Assembly (NCBI GenBank): GCA_020861185.1
Contig: JAJBSV010000016.1
Span: forward strand, 124,001 to 188,000
Direction: 5' to 3'
Source of the DNA: Ruminococcus sp.
GTDB lineage: Bacteria; Bacillota; Clostridia; Oscillospirales; Ruminococcaceae
DNA length: 64,000 bases
Shown: positions 47,245 to 56,253 of the stretch, piece after piece
How the letters are laid out: each line of letters begins with the position of its first letter
Numbering within the stretch: position 1 is the stretch's first letter
Made by a program: the position numbers and the translations under genes
The notes under the pieces: model-generated
The model's database searches: none
What the model was told of the DNA's origin: nothing
Seen by the model: the letters and a program-made list of their open reading frames with translations, nothing else

Positions 47245-48966
47245 ATGCGGAAGCTTCTGAAATATTTCAAGGGCTACAGATTACAGGCAGTGTGTGCGCC
47301 GCTTTTCAAGATTATCGAGGTAATATTCGAGCTCATGGTGCCGCTCGTTGTGGCTCAGATTGTCGACACTGGCATTCCGGCGGGGGACAAGCCGTATATC
47401 TACAAGATGTGCGGAATACTCGTCCTGTTCGGAGCCTGCGGACTTGCAAGCACCCTGACGGCGCAGTACTTCTCGGCGAAAGCCTCGGTCGGCTTCACGG
47501 GTGCCGTCAGACAGGCTCTCTTCGACCATATCCAGTCACTCTCGTTTACCGAGATTGACAAGCTCGGCACTTCGACTCTCATAACCCGCCTTACAAGCGA
47601 CCTTAACCAGATCCAGACGGGCGTCAACCTGACTCTCAGGCTTCTTATGCGCTCACCGGTTGCCGTAATCGGTGCTACTGTAATGGCGTTCAGAATCGAC
47701 GCACAGGCGGCGCTCATCTTCGTTGCGGTAATCCCGATTCTGTCGGTGGTCGTCTTCGGAATCATGCTCGGAACAATCCCTCTTTATACAGCTGTCCAGA
47801 AGAAGCTTGATGCGGTTTTGCTCAGAACCAAAGAAAACCTCACCGGTGTCAGAGTCGTCCGGGCGTTTTGCATGGAAGAGGAGGAGACCGAGGACTTCAA
47901 CGAGAAGAACAACTCCCTCGCCAAAGCCCAGAAATTCGTCGGCAGGATTTCGTCCGTAATGAACCCGATGACCTATGCTATCGTAAATATCGGAATCGTT
48001 GTGCTCATCTATACGGGAGCAATAAAAGTAAGTACGGGTGTCCTGACCCAGGGTCTTGTAATCGCGCTCTATAACTACATGTCGCAGATTCTTGTGGAGC
48101 TTGTCAAGCTTGCGAACCTCATAATCAGCGTCACCAAGAGCCTTGCATGTGCCCGCAGAGTCGAGGAGGTCTTCGAGATTCAGCTGCCGATGGAGAGCGG
48201 AAGCTACAAGGGCGAGAAAGTCTCCGAAAGCGAATATGCGGTCGAGCTAAGCGACGTTTCGTTCAGGTATTCGGGAGCGGCGGCTGATTCGCTCGAGAAT
48301 ATCAATATCAAGGTCAAAAACGGCGAGAAAATCGGCATCATCGGCTCGACAGGTAGCGGCAAGACCACTCTTGTAAGCCTTGTCCCGAGGTTCTATGACG
48401 CCACCGAAGGCTATGTCAAAGTCGGCGGAGTGGACGTTCGCGACTGGGACGAGGAAGCCCTTCGCAATAATGTCGCAGTCGTAATGCAACGTTCATCCCT
48501 CTTCTCGGGAACGATAAGGGATAACATAAAGTTCGGCAACGAAAACGCCACCGACAGCGAAATCATGGAAGCCATCGGGGAAGCTCAGGCTGAAAACGTC
48601 GTCGAGGCGAAGCCCGAGGGACTTGACAGCATGATTGAGCAGGGCGGCAAGAACCTTTCCGGCGGACAGATTCAGCGCCTCACAATCGCCCGGGCTCTCG
48701 TCAAGAAGCCGAAGGTTCTCATCCTTGACGACAGCTCGTCGGCGCTCGACTTTGCGACCGATGCGGCGCTTCGGAAATCCATATCCAACCTCGACTATCA
48801 CCCGACAGTATTGACCGTCTCGCAGAGGGTTTCGACCGTCATGCACTCGGACAGAGTTCTTATGCTCGAGGACGGTGTGGCGGTGGGACTCGGCACTCAT
48901 GAGGAGCTTCTTGAAAGCTGCCCCGAGTACCTCGAGCTCTATCAGTCCCAGATTAAAAATTCGTAA
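47245..48966 (+). CDS. Heterodimeric ABC exporter, subunit with degenerate ATPase site
   Basis: A 573-residue half-transporter: six membrane segments (1-310) and an ATPase domain. Walker A is GSTGSGKTT (367-375) and the signature is NLSGGQIQRLTIARAL. Walker B reads VLILDDSSSALD, with Asp496 where the catalytic Glu belongs. The switch His is replaced by Gln527 (TVSQRVS). This is the mark of the non-catalytic half in BmrC/TM287-type heterodimers. The ATG at 47245 with GGAGGA upstream is used. The partner gene follows after 18 nt. Confidence 0.92.
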   Translation: MRKLLKYFKGYRLQAVCAPLFKIIEVIFELMVPLVVAQIVDTGIPAGDKPYIYKMCGILVLFGACGLASTLTAQYFSAKASVGFTGAVRQALFDHIQSLSFTEIDKLGTSTLITRLTSDLNQIQTGVNLTLRLLMRSPVAVIGATVMAFRIDAQAALIFVAVIPILSVVVFGIMLGTIPLYTAVQKKLDAVLLRTKENLTGVRVVRAFCMEEEETEDFNEKNNSLAKAQKFVGRISSVMNPMTYAIVNIGIVVLIYTGAIKVSTGVLTQGLVIALYNYMSQILVELVKLANLIISVTKSLACARRVEEVFEIQLPMESGSYKGEKVSESEYAVELSDVSFRYSGAAADSLENINIKVKNGEKIGIIGSTGSGKTTLVSLVPRFYDATEGYVKVGGVDVRDWDEEALRNNVAVVMQRSSLFSGTIRDNIKFGNENATDSEIMEAIGEAQAENVVEAKPEGLDSMIEQGGKNLSGGQIQRLTIARALVKKPKVLILDDSSSALDFATDAALRKSISNLDYHPTVLTVSQRVSTVMHSDRVLMLEDGVAVGLGTHEELLESCPEYLELYQSQIKNS

Positions 48967-48984
48967 GAAAGGGGAGCCTGAATC

Positions 48985-50745
48985 ATGAGTAACAATTCAA
49001 AAGTACAATCAACCGAGCCGGCTTCCCAGACCTTAAAGAAGCTTCTCAAGTTCATAAAGAAATACAGCGTGCTTCTCATCCTGTCAATAATCTTAGCGGC
49101 GGTTTCGGTGGTCCTGACGCTCTATGTCCCGATTCTCTTCGGCGACGCGATTGACTATATCACCGAAAACGGCGTCGACCTCGGAATGGTCGTGAACTTT
49201 CTTGTGAAAGCCGCGATAATCGCGCTCGTGGCGGCACTCCTACAGTGGTTGATGAACGTCATCAACAACCGCATCACCTACGAGACGGTCAGAGATTTAA
49301 GAGAAAAAGCATTCCTGAAGATTGAGAATCTGCCGCTTAAGTATATCGACTCACACCCGCACGGCGATTTGGTCTCAAGAGTAATCTCCGATGTCGACCA
49401 GTTGGCGGACGGCTTGCTCCTCGGCTTTTCGCAGTTCTTCACCGGCATCGCCACCATCATCTGCACGCTTCTCTTCATGCTCTCAATCAGCTGGAAGATA
49501 ACAATCATCGCAGTAGTTCTCACACCGATGTCGCTCTTTGTGGTGAAGTTTCTGGCGCAGTCGACCTATAACCTCTTCAAGAAGCAGTCGGAGATAAGAG
49601 GCAGTCAGACCGCACTCATCGACGAAATGGTCGGCGGTGCTAAGACGGTCAAGGCTTATAACTACACCGAGCGAAGCCACGACCGCTTCAAGAAGATAAA
49701 CGACGACCTGACGGAAACCTCATCGAAAGCTATTTTCTATTCGTCGCTCGTAAATCCTTCGACAAGATTTGTGAATGCCGTTGTCTATGCGGCTGTGGGA
49801 CTTGCGGGAGCTCTGTCCGTGGTTGCCGGAACGGTCACCGTCGGCGGTCTTACATGTATTCTTAGCTACGCCAACCAGTACACCAAGCCGTTCAACGAAA
49901 TCAGCGGCGTTATAACCGAGCTACAGAACGCAATCGCCTGCGCCGCCAGAATCTTCGAGCTCATCGAAGCCGAGCCTCAGCCTTCGGACGAAGGACTCCC
50001 CGAGCTCTCCGAAGTAAAGGGCAATATCGAGCTCAAGGACGTTTCGTTCTCCTATAATCCCGACACAAGCCTGATAGAAAACTTCAATCTCTCCGTAAAA
50101 GCCGGTCAGAGAATCGCAATCGTCGGTCCGACCGGTTGCGGCAAGACGACGCTGATAAACCTTCTCATGCGCTTCTATGACGTCGACGACGGCGCAATTT
50201 CGGTTGAAGGGAACGATATAAGAGACATCACCCGCCACAGCCTCCGTGAAAACTACGGCATGGTCCTGCAGGACACATGGCTTAAATCCGGCACAATCCG
50301 GGATAACCTGAAAATCGGTAAGCCGGATTCTTCGGACGAAGAGATGATAGCCGCCGCGAAGACCACCCATGCCGACAGCTTCATCCGGCGTCTTCCGCAG
50401 GGCTACGACACCCCCATAGGCGAGGAGGGCGGAAACCTCTCGGCAGGGCAGAAACAGCTTCTCTGCATAACAAGAGTAATGCTCACGAAGCCCCCGATGC
50501 TCATCTTGGACGAGGCGACCTCCTCGATAGATACAAAGACCGAGTTCCGGGTTCAGCGCTCCTTCGAGAAGCTGATGCAGGGCAAGACCACCTTCATCGT
50601 CGCTCACAGATTGTCGACCATCATGAGCGCCGATTTAATCCTCGTCATGAAAGACGGTCACATTATCGAGCAGGGCAAGCACGACGAGCTTCTCCGGAAA
50701 CACGGCTTCTATTACGAGCTTTATAACAGCCAATTTGCGCACTGA
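48985..50745 (+). CDS. Heterodimeric ABC exporter, catalytic subunit
   Basis: A 586-residue half-transporter with six membrane segments and an ATPase domain. Walker A is GPTGCGKTT, Walker B is MLILDEATSSID with the catalytic Glu, and the switch is IVAHRLS. The signature motif is altered to LSAGQKQLL, which would complete the degenerate site with the partner's Asp496. The two genes are thus a matched pair. Likely a multidrug or lipid exporter; the substrate is unknown. GAAAGGGGAG precedes the ATG. Confidence 0.92.
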   Translation: MSNNSKVQSTEPASQTLKKLLKFIKKYSVLLILSIILAAVSVVLTLYVPILFGDAIDYITENGVDLGMVVNFLVKAAIIALVAALLQWLMNVINNRITYETVRDLREKAFLKIENLPLKYIDSHPHGDLVSRVISDVDQLADGLLLGFSQFFTGIATIICTLLFMLSISWKITIIAVVLTPMSLFVVKFLAQSTYNLFKKQSEIRGSQTALIDEMVGGAKTVKAYNYTERSHDRFKKINDDLTETSSKAIFYSSLVNPSTRFVNAVVYAAVGLAGALSVVAGTVTVGGLTCILSYANQYTKPFNEISGVITELQNAIACAARIFELIEAEPQPSDEGLPELSEVKGNIELKDVSFSYNPDTSLIENFNLSVKAGQRIAIVGPTGCGKTTLINLLMRFYDVDDGAISVEGNDIRDITRHSLRENYGMVLQDTWLKSGTIRDNLKIGKPDSSDEEMIAAAKTTHADSFIRRLPQGYDTPIGEEGGNLSAGQKQLLCITRVMLTKPPMLILDEATSSIDTKTEFRVQRSFEKLMQGKTTFIVAHRLSTIMSADLILVMKDGHIIEQGKHDELLRKHGFYYELYNSQFAH

Positions 50746-50810
50746 TAACTTCTAATCTCATCCGGACATGAATATACTTCACCAAAAGACAACTTTTCGG
50801 AGGGCTTGGT

Positions 50811-51269
50811 ATGTTTGTTAAGACGGTGAAGGTTAAAAAGATAGCGCAGATACTCGGTTATATTCTCATGGCACTGCTTTTGGTGTTCGTGGCGGTGTTT
50901 CTTTTCAACAGATTCTATGGCGGGAATAAGACGATTTCTCTTCCCGACGAGGCGTCACAGCTCGAATTTTTGCACGACTTGGGCTGGGAGACGTCAGAAT
51001 CGGCAATAGATGTCCGAAGTGTCATCATCCCCGAGGACTGGAACGACGTTTACAACCAGTATAACGACCTGCAACTGGAGCAGGGACTCGACCTGAGCGA
51101 CTACAAGGGCTGTGCTGTTGAAATCTACACTTACGAAATCTATAACTATGGCGATGAAGACAACATCGTCGTCAACCTGATGATTTGCGACGGAGTTCTC
51201 ATTGCCGGCGACGTCTGCTGTACTGAGCTCGGCGGCTTCATGCAGGGGCTCGTTAAAACCACAACGTAA
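50811..51269 (+). CDS. DUF4830-domain membrane protein
   Basis: A 152-residue protein. An N-terminal membrane segment (about 11-32) is followed by the domain with FLHDLGWETSESAIDVRSV, then IPEDWNDVYNQYNDLQLEQG and LDLSDYKGCAVEIYTYEIYNY, typical of DUF4830 in Clostridia. Function unknown. CGGAGGG lies 8 nt before the ATG. It precedes the HAD hydrolase gene by 13 nt, so they may be co-transcribed. Confidence 0.75.
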   Translation: MFVKTVKVKKIAQILGYILMALLLVFVAVFLFNRFYGGNKTISLPDEASQLEFLHDLGWETSESAIDVRSVIIPEDWNDVYNQYNDLQLEQGLDLSDYKGCAVEIYTYEIYNYGDEDNIVVNLMICDGVLIAGDVCCTELGGFMQGLVKTTT

Positions 51270-51282
51270 ATGGTGATGAAAG

Positions 51283-51981
51283 ATGTATAAAACCTGTATA
51301 TTCGACTTCTACGGCACTCTCTGCGACATCCGCACCGACGAGACCAAACCGGAGCTCTGGGAGAAGCTTGCGCTCTTCTATAGCTTCCAAGGAGCTGTTT
51401 ACACTCCCGAAGAGCTTATGAACGGCTATTTTTCGATAGTTTCGGAGCTTGAAACCGAGTTTCGCGAAATCAGGATAGAGCAAGTCTTCAAAGAGCTTTT
51501 CCTTCAGAAAGGCATCCCTGCCGATGACGCTCTCGCAATCCATACGGGGCAGTTTTTCAGGGTTCTTTCTATCGAGCATCTTCGTCTATACGATGGCGCC
51601 AAGGATATGCTCGAGAGGCTTCGCAAGAACGGCAGAAAAGTCTATCTTCTCTCGAATGCTCAACGAATATTCACCGAGTATGAAATCAAGTCTCTCGGCG
51701 TTTACGATTGTTTCGACGACATCTTCATCTCGTCCGATCATAACTGTAAGAAGCCGGATATTGAGTTTTATAACAAGCTTATAGCGAAGCATGATATTGA
51801 TGTCAACACTGCAATTATGATAGGAAACGACGGTGTGTACGATATCAACGGCGGCAAGTCGGCGGGACTTCATACTTTGTATATAAAATCAGACATTTCG
51901 CCCGACGAGCCGATTCCCGAAGCTGACCATGTGCTGATGGAACCGGATATGGTGAAAGTCGCCGAGATATTATTGAAATGA
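51283..51981 (+). CDS. HAD-family hydrolase
   Basis: A 232-residue HAD phosphatase. Motif I is IFDFYGTLCDIRTD (Asp7; the second Asp is replaced by Tyr). Motif II is YLLSNAQRIF, motif III Lys is in CKKPDIEFY, and motif IV is IMIGNDGVYDINGGKSAG. The F-Y-G-T form of motif I is common in YjjG/YsaA-like members. The substrate is unknown, possibly nucleotides or sugar phosphates. rsuA starts 10 nt after the stop. Confidence 0.87.
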   Translation: MYKTCIFDFYGTLCDIRTDETKPELWEKLALFYSFQGAVYTPEELMNGYFSIVSELETEFREIRIEQVFKELFLQKGIPADDALAIHTGQFFRVLSIEHLRLYDGAKDMLERLRKNGRKVYLLSNAQRIFTEYEIKSLGVYDCFDDIFISSDHNCKKPDIEFYNKLIAKHDIDVNTAIMIGNDGVYDINGGKSAGLHTLYIKSDISPDEPIPEADHVLMEPDMVKVAEILLK

Positions 51982-51991
51982 GGAACCGAAA

Positions 51992-52708
51992 ATGCCGCTG
52001 ATGCGCCTCGACAAGTTCATATCGGGACAGATGCCCGAGGTCTCCCGTAGTGATGCCAAAGAGCTCCTTAAAAAGGGCTTGGTGACTGTCGACGGCGTGA
52101 CGGAAAAGCACTACGATTTCAAGCTCGACCCCGAAAAAGCGGTTGTCGCCGTCTTGGGGGAGAGGATTGTTTACCGTGAGCATCTGTACATAATGCTCAA
52201 CAAGCCGTCGGGCGTGGTCTGCGCCGTCAGGGACAAAATCACGCCGACCGTTATGGAGCTTCTACCGCCGGGACTTCGGCGACCGGGGCTTTTTCCGGCT
52301 GGAAGACTGGACAAGGATAGCGTCGGCTTTGTCCTGCTTACGGATGACGGCGAGCTTGCACACAGGATGCTCAGCCCCTCGAGTCACGTCCCGAAGAGGT
52401 ATTTTGTGCGGCTCGAAAACGACGTAGAATCGGGCGTTACGGAGCTTTTCAAATCCGGCATGACTATCGATAATGATGAAAAATGCCTGCCCGCAGAGCT
52501 CGAAATACTGAGCCCAAAAGAGTGCTTTGTCACGCTTCACGAGGGCAAGTTTCACCAGATAAAGAGAATGTTTTCGGCGACCGGAAACACCGTTGTATAT
52601 CTCAAAAGAGTGAGCATTGGCGGGGTTATTCTGGACGACAAATTGGACGAGGGAAAAGCACGACTTTTGGAAGATAATGAGATTAAAGGGCTGATATGCT
52701 ACGATTAA
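51992..52708 (+). CDS. rsuA: 16S rRNA pseudouridine synthase (RsuA family)
   Basis: A 238-residue enzyme. The N-terminal S4 domain (MRLDKFISGQMPEVSRSDAKELLKKG) binds RNA. The catalytic Asp is in FPAGRLDKDSVGFVLLTDDG. VTLHEGKFHQIKRMFSATGN is the RsuA/RluB-type C-terminal motif. RsuA modifies U516 of 16S rRNA. The short form and single S4 domain favour RsuA over RluB. GAGGAACC precedes the ATG. Confidence 0.9.
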   Translation: MPLMRLDKFISGQMPEVSRSDAKELLKKGLVTVDGVTEKHYDFKLDPEKAVVAVLGERIVYREHLYIMLNKPSGVVCAVRDKITPTVMELLPPGLRRPGLFPAGRLDKDSVGFVLLTDDGELAHRMLSPSSHVPKRYFVRLENDVESGVTELFKSGMTIDNDEKCLPAELEILSPKECFVTLHEGKFHQIKRMFSATGNTVVYLKRVSIGGVILDDKLDEGKARLLEDNEIKGLICYD

Positions 52709-52776
52709 ATAGCTTTTACAAACCCTATAGTCATTTTGCATAAAAACGCACCATAAACTTTGGTGAAAACGCCGTC

Positions 52777-52805
52777 TTGTAAAGATTGGCTCGATATAGT
52801 ATAAT
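52777..52805 (+). promoter_or_regulatory. Promoter of the MsmK-type ATPase
   Basis: TTGTAA (52777-52782), 17 nt and TATAAT (52800-52805). Confidence 0.6.
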
Positions 52806-52866
52806 TATCACAGAGTCAATCGCTATGGATTGACAAGTTTTAAAAATTCGGCGAGGAGGCCTTTTG

Positions 52867-54009
52867 ATGGCAAGCTTATCACTAAAGCATATTTACAAAA
52901 AGTACCCCGGCGGAGTAGTCGCGGTATCCGACTTCTGCCTCGAGGTTAAGGACAAGGAATTCATTATCTTTGTAGGACCTTCGGGCTGCGGCAAATCCAC
53001 GACCCTTCGTATGATAGCAGGCTTGGAAGAAATCACAGACGGCGAACTTTATATCGGCAACAGACTTGTTAATGATATCGCTCCTAAGGACAGAGATATC
53101 GCGATGGTATTCCAGAACTACGCTCTCTATCCTCATATGACAGTTTTCGAGAACATGGCATTCGGACTCAAGCTCCGTAAGACTCCTAAGGATCAGATTG
53201 CAAGAAAGGTTGAGGAAGCAGCAAGAATCCTCGACATCTCCCACCTCCTCGACAGAAAGCCAAAGGCTTTGTCCGGCGGTCAGAGACAGCGTGTTGCTCT
53301 GGGACGTGCACTCGTTCGTGAGCCTCAGGTATTCCTTCTTGACGAGCCTCTTTCCAACCTCGATGCAAAGCTCCGTGCTCAGATGAGAACCGAGATTACT
53401 CTTCTCCATAAGAGACTCGGAACCACATTTATCTATGTAACCCATGACCAGACCGAGGCTATGACCATGGCTGACAGAATCGTCGTTATGAAGGACGGCT
53501 TCATTCAGCAGGTCGACGCTCCTCAGAACCTCTATAGCTATCCTTGCAACCTCTTCGTTGCCGGATTCATCGGCTCTCCTCAGATGAACTTCATCGATTC
53601 AAAGCTTGTCAAGATTGACGGCAAGTACAACATCGAGTTCGGTTCCGAAGACACCAAGGAAACCAGAGGAAGAAAGTTCTATATCGAGCTTCCCGAGGCT
53701 AAGGTCAACGAAGAAGCATTGGCTCCTTACCTCAACAAGGAAGTTATCTGCGGCGTTCGTCCCGAGTGCATCCACGACGAGGAAATGTTCATCTCCTCCG
53801 CCAAGACCGGTATCATCGAGGCAACCGTCAACGTAGCCGAAATGATGGGTGCCGAGACTTATCTCTACATCACCTGCGAGGGCATCAACATGACCGCCCG
53901 TGTTTCCAACCGTTCGACCGCAAGACCTCAGGATGTTATCACCTGCGCTCTTGATGCCAACAGAATCCACCTGTTCGACAAGGAAACCGAGAAGACCATC
54001 ATAAACTGA
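52867..54009 (+). CDS. msmK: Sugar ABC transporter ATPase (MsmK/UgpC type)
   Basis: A 380-residue ATPase. Walker A is GPSGCGKST, the Q-loop [14 protein letters not shown], signature [17 protein letters not shown], Walker [13 protein letters not shown], and His switch [11 protein letters not shown]. The C-terminal third is the MalK-like TOBE regulatory domain. In Firmicutes one such ATPase often energises many sugar importers; here it stands alone with no permease gene beside it, which fits that shared role. The ATG at 52867 follows GGAGG; a TTG at 52864 is an alternative. Confidence 0.92.
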   Translation: MASLSLKHIYKKYPGGVVAVSDFCLEVKDKEFIIFVGPSGCGKSTTLRMIAGLEEITDGELYIGNRLVNDIAPKDRDIAMVFQNYALYPHMTVFENMAFGLKLRKTPKDQIARKVEEAARILDISHLLDRKPKALSGGQRQRVALGRALVREPQVFLLDEPLSNLDAKLRAQMRTEITLLHKRLGTTFIYVTHDQTEAMTMADRIVVMKDGFIQQVDAPQNLYSYPCNLFVAGFIGSPQMNFIDSKLVKIDGKYNIEFGSEDTKETRGRKFYIELPEAKVNEEALAPYLNKEVICGVRPECIHDEEMFISSAKTGIIEATVNVAEMMGAETYLYITCEGINMTARVSNRSTARPQDVITCALDANRIHLFDKETEKTIIN

Positions 54010-54035
54010 TAGTATCCAACGAACATATAGAATTT

Positions 54036-54068
54036 AATGCGGCTGCACACTGTAGCCGCATTTTTCTT
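54036..54068 (+). terminator. Terminator of msmK
   Basis: AATGCGGCT / AGCCGCATT with a 9-nt loop and TTTTTCTT. Confidence 0.8.
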
Positions 54069-54083
54069 AGAAAGGCTTATATT

Positions 54084-55298
54084 ATGAAGAAAATCATATC
54101 TATAATCTTAGCAGTATGTTTACTGTGTGGGTGCTTAACCGCCTGCGGAAAGGAGACCTCTGTGGCTCTTGAAACAATCGAAAATCCCGAAACCTATGAG
54201 GATTACCTCAACAACGCAAAAATAATCTCCCTCACCCAGACCGGCAACACCTATCGTCTAAAGCAGGCTATTGAAAAAGCCGAGAGCGGAGAGGACTGCA
54301 ACATCGTCTATATCGGCGGCTCAATCACCGAAGGCGACGGGCTCGAGACCTGCTATGCCTATCGCTCGTTCACCTATTTTCAGGAGAAGTTCGGCAAGGG
54401 TAACGGCGATAACGTCCACTACTACAACTCCGGAATAAGCGGCACGCCCTCAACCTTGGGAGCTCTCAGATTCGAGGACGACGTCGAAGCTTATGACCCG
54501 GATATCGTCTTCATCGAGTTCGCTGTCAACGACAGTAACAGCGATGAATACTACGACGCCTTCGAGAGCCTTATCCGCGACTGCCTCGAGTGCGAATCTC
54601 AGCCGGCGGTAATCCTCCTGTTCGCGAGAATGGAGGAGGGCTATACCTCTCAGGAGTGGAAAAAAGAAATCGGCGAGTACTATGACCTGCCGATGATAAG
54701 CTATGCCGACGGTATTACTTATCTCTTCGATAACGGCGCTCTTGAGTGGAGCGAGTTCTCGGATGACTATACCCATCCGAACGCCGACGGCAACGCAGTT
54801 GTAGCCGAGTTCATCGCCTACTTCTTTGATGAGGTCGACCGCCTCGACGGAAGCACTTCCGACATCACAATTCCCAATGCAATGTATGGTTGCACATATG
54901 AGAACGCCCATATGCTCCAGCGCTCGGTTTACACTCCCGAGGACATGGGCTCGTGGAAGAACAAGAGCTCCGGCTTCCACTATTCTGACGGCTGGACAAA
55001 GACCTATGACGAGTCGAACGACCCGCTCGTCTTCACATTCACCGGCACCAACGCCTATGTTGTATACCCGACCTCTTCGGGCTCGGAATACGGCACTCTC
55101 GAAGCAAAAGTATATTTCAACGGCGAGCTTGTAAACACCGAAATCTTCAACGAATACGATGAGAGCGGTTGGTTCTGCCCGTCGGTCGGAATCCTCTATA
55201 AAGCCGAAGAAAGCGGCGAATACCGCGTGGAATTCACCGCTTATGGAGATAACGTAAAGTGTGATTTGCAGGTTCTGGCTGTTGCTTATACAGACTGA
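54084..55298 (+). CDS. SGNH/GDSL hydrolase lipoprotein, likely carbohydrate esterase
   Basis: A 404-residue surface lipoprotein (LTAC, Cys21; a second Cys at 17 is less likely). The SGNH domain spans about 70-265: Ser80 in VYIGGSITEGDG, Gly/Asn in NSGISGTPS and EFAVNDSNSD, and the catalytic Asp/His in DDYTHPNADGNAV. The last 120 residues form a beta-rich domain that may bind carbohydrate. Its location near GH3 and GH43 genes suggests deacetylation of xylan or similar. It overlaps convergent proC by 13 nt. Confidence 0.82.
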   Translation: MKKIISIILAVCLLCGCLTACGKETSVALETIENPETYEDYLNNAKIISLTQTGNTYRLKQAIEKAESGEDCNIVYIGGSITEGDGLETCYAYRSFTYFQEKFGKGNGDNVHYYNSGISGTPSTLGALRFEDDVEAYDPDIVFIEFAVNDSNSDEYYDAFESLIRDCLECESQPAVILLFARMEEGYTSQEWKKEIGEYYDLPMISYADGITYLFDNGALEWSEFSDDYTHPNADGNAVVAEFIAYFFDEVDRLDGSTSDITIPNAMYGCTYENAHMLQRSVYTPEDMGSWKNKSSGFHYSDGWTKTYDESNDPLVFTFTGTNAYVVYPTSSGSEYGTLEAKVYFNGELVNTEIFNEYDESGWFCPSVGILYKAEESGEYRVEFTAYGDNVKCDLQVLAVAYTD

Positions 55299-56107
55299 CC
55301 CATCAATTTCGACTTTTCTTCGCAAGCCTTAACCGCCTGCATGATAATGTTTTCGAATTTCTGCTCTTCCAGCACCTTCACCGCTTCTATAGTGGTGCCG
55401 CCGGGGGAGCAGACGTTTATTTTGAGCTGTTCGGGGGAGATGTCCGACCGGAGCACCATCTCCGCCGCACCTTTCACGGTCTGGGCGGCAAAAATCTTGG
55501 CGGATTTCTCGTCCATTCCGCCATTTATTCCTGCCTTGATGAGCCCGTCAATGAACATATAAACGTAAGCGGGACCCGAGCCACTGATGCCGGTGACGAT
55601 GTCCATAAGGCTCTCGTCAACGACAGAAGCCTTGCCGAAGGATGAGAAAATCTCGACCACTTTCGAAAGCTCCTCATCGGAGACGTTTCCGTTACGGCAG
55701 ATTCCGCTCATCCCGACTCCGACGAGTGCCGGAGTGTTCGACATGACGCGGACAATTTTCGCATCAGCCCCGAAGTAGCTCTCAAGCGTCGCGATCTTCT
55801 TGCCCACTAAAATTGAGACGATGACCGCCGACTTCTTTACTTCACCGATTTCGCTCATAAGAGCCTCGAGCGACTGCGGCTTGACGGCGAGAATAATCAA
55901 ATCGGCGTCTTTGACGGCTTCGCTCGGCTCCTGATAAGCCTTTACTCCGAGTTTTTCAGCCTTAGCCCGGCAAACGTCCGCCTTGTCGGCTCCCAAAAGA
56001 TTCTCAACCGGCAGGATTCCTCCCGAGACAATCCCTCCGAGAATCGCTCCGCCCATGTTGCCGAGTCCCACGACTGCGGCATTTTTTATTTCAGTAGTAT
56101 TATTCAT
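55286..56107 (-). CDS. proC: Pyrroline-5-carboxylate reductase
   Basis: A 273-residue enzyme for the last step of proline synthesis. The NAD(P)-binding motif is VVGLGNMGGAILGG at the start. VRVMSNTPALVGVGMSGIC and VTGISGSGPAYVYMFIDGLIKAG are family signatures, and SPGGTTIEAVKVLEE closes the active site. The ATG at 56107 with AAAGGAGG upstream is taken; an ATG at 56161 would add 18 residues without an RBS. It lies between the esterase and GH3 genes on the other strand. Confidence 0.95.
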   Translation of the reverse strand: MNNTTEIKNAAVVGLGNMGGAILGGIVSGGILPVENLLGADKADVCRAKAEKLGVKAYQEPSEAVKDADLIILAVKPQSLEALMSEIGEVKKSAVIVSILVGKKIATLESYFGADAKIVRVMSNTPALVGVGMSGICRNGNVSDEELSKVVEIFSSFGKASVVDESLMDIVTGISGSGPAYVYMFIDGLIKAGINGGMDEKSAKIFAAQTVKGAAEMVLRSDISPEQLKINVCSPGGTTIEAVKVLEEQKFENIIMQAVKACEEKSKLMGQSV

Positions 56108-56183
56108 AGAGATGACCTCCTTTGTTAAGAATAGAATAGCACAAAATAAGCCAAAACGCAAGTATTATATGAGCCTCGCAATC

Positions 56184-56212
56184 TTGACAGTCAATACAAA
56201 ATCCAGTATAAT
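56184..56212 (+). promoter_or_regulatory. Promoter of the GH3-GH43 unit
   Basis: TTGACA (56184-56189), 17 nt and TATAAT (56207-56212), both perfect, divergent from proC. Confidence 0.7.
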
Positions 56213-56253
56213 ATCTGTAGCAACTTTACTACGAACAAAACAGGAGGACAACT

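Noticed and set aside
54450-55325. Open frame of 291 codons antisense to the SGNH lipoprotein
   Set aside because: No RBS and no family features; the plus-strand gene has clear catalytic motifs.
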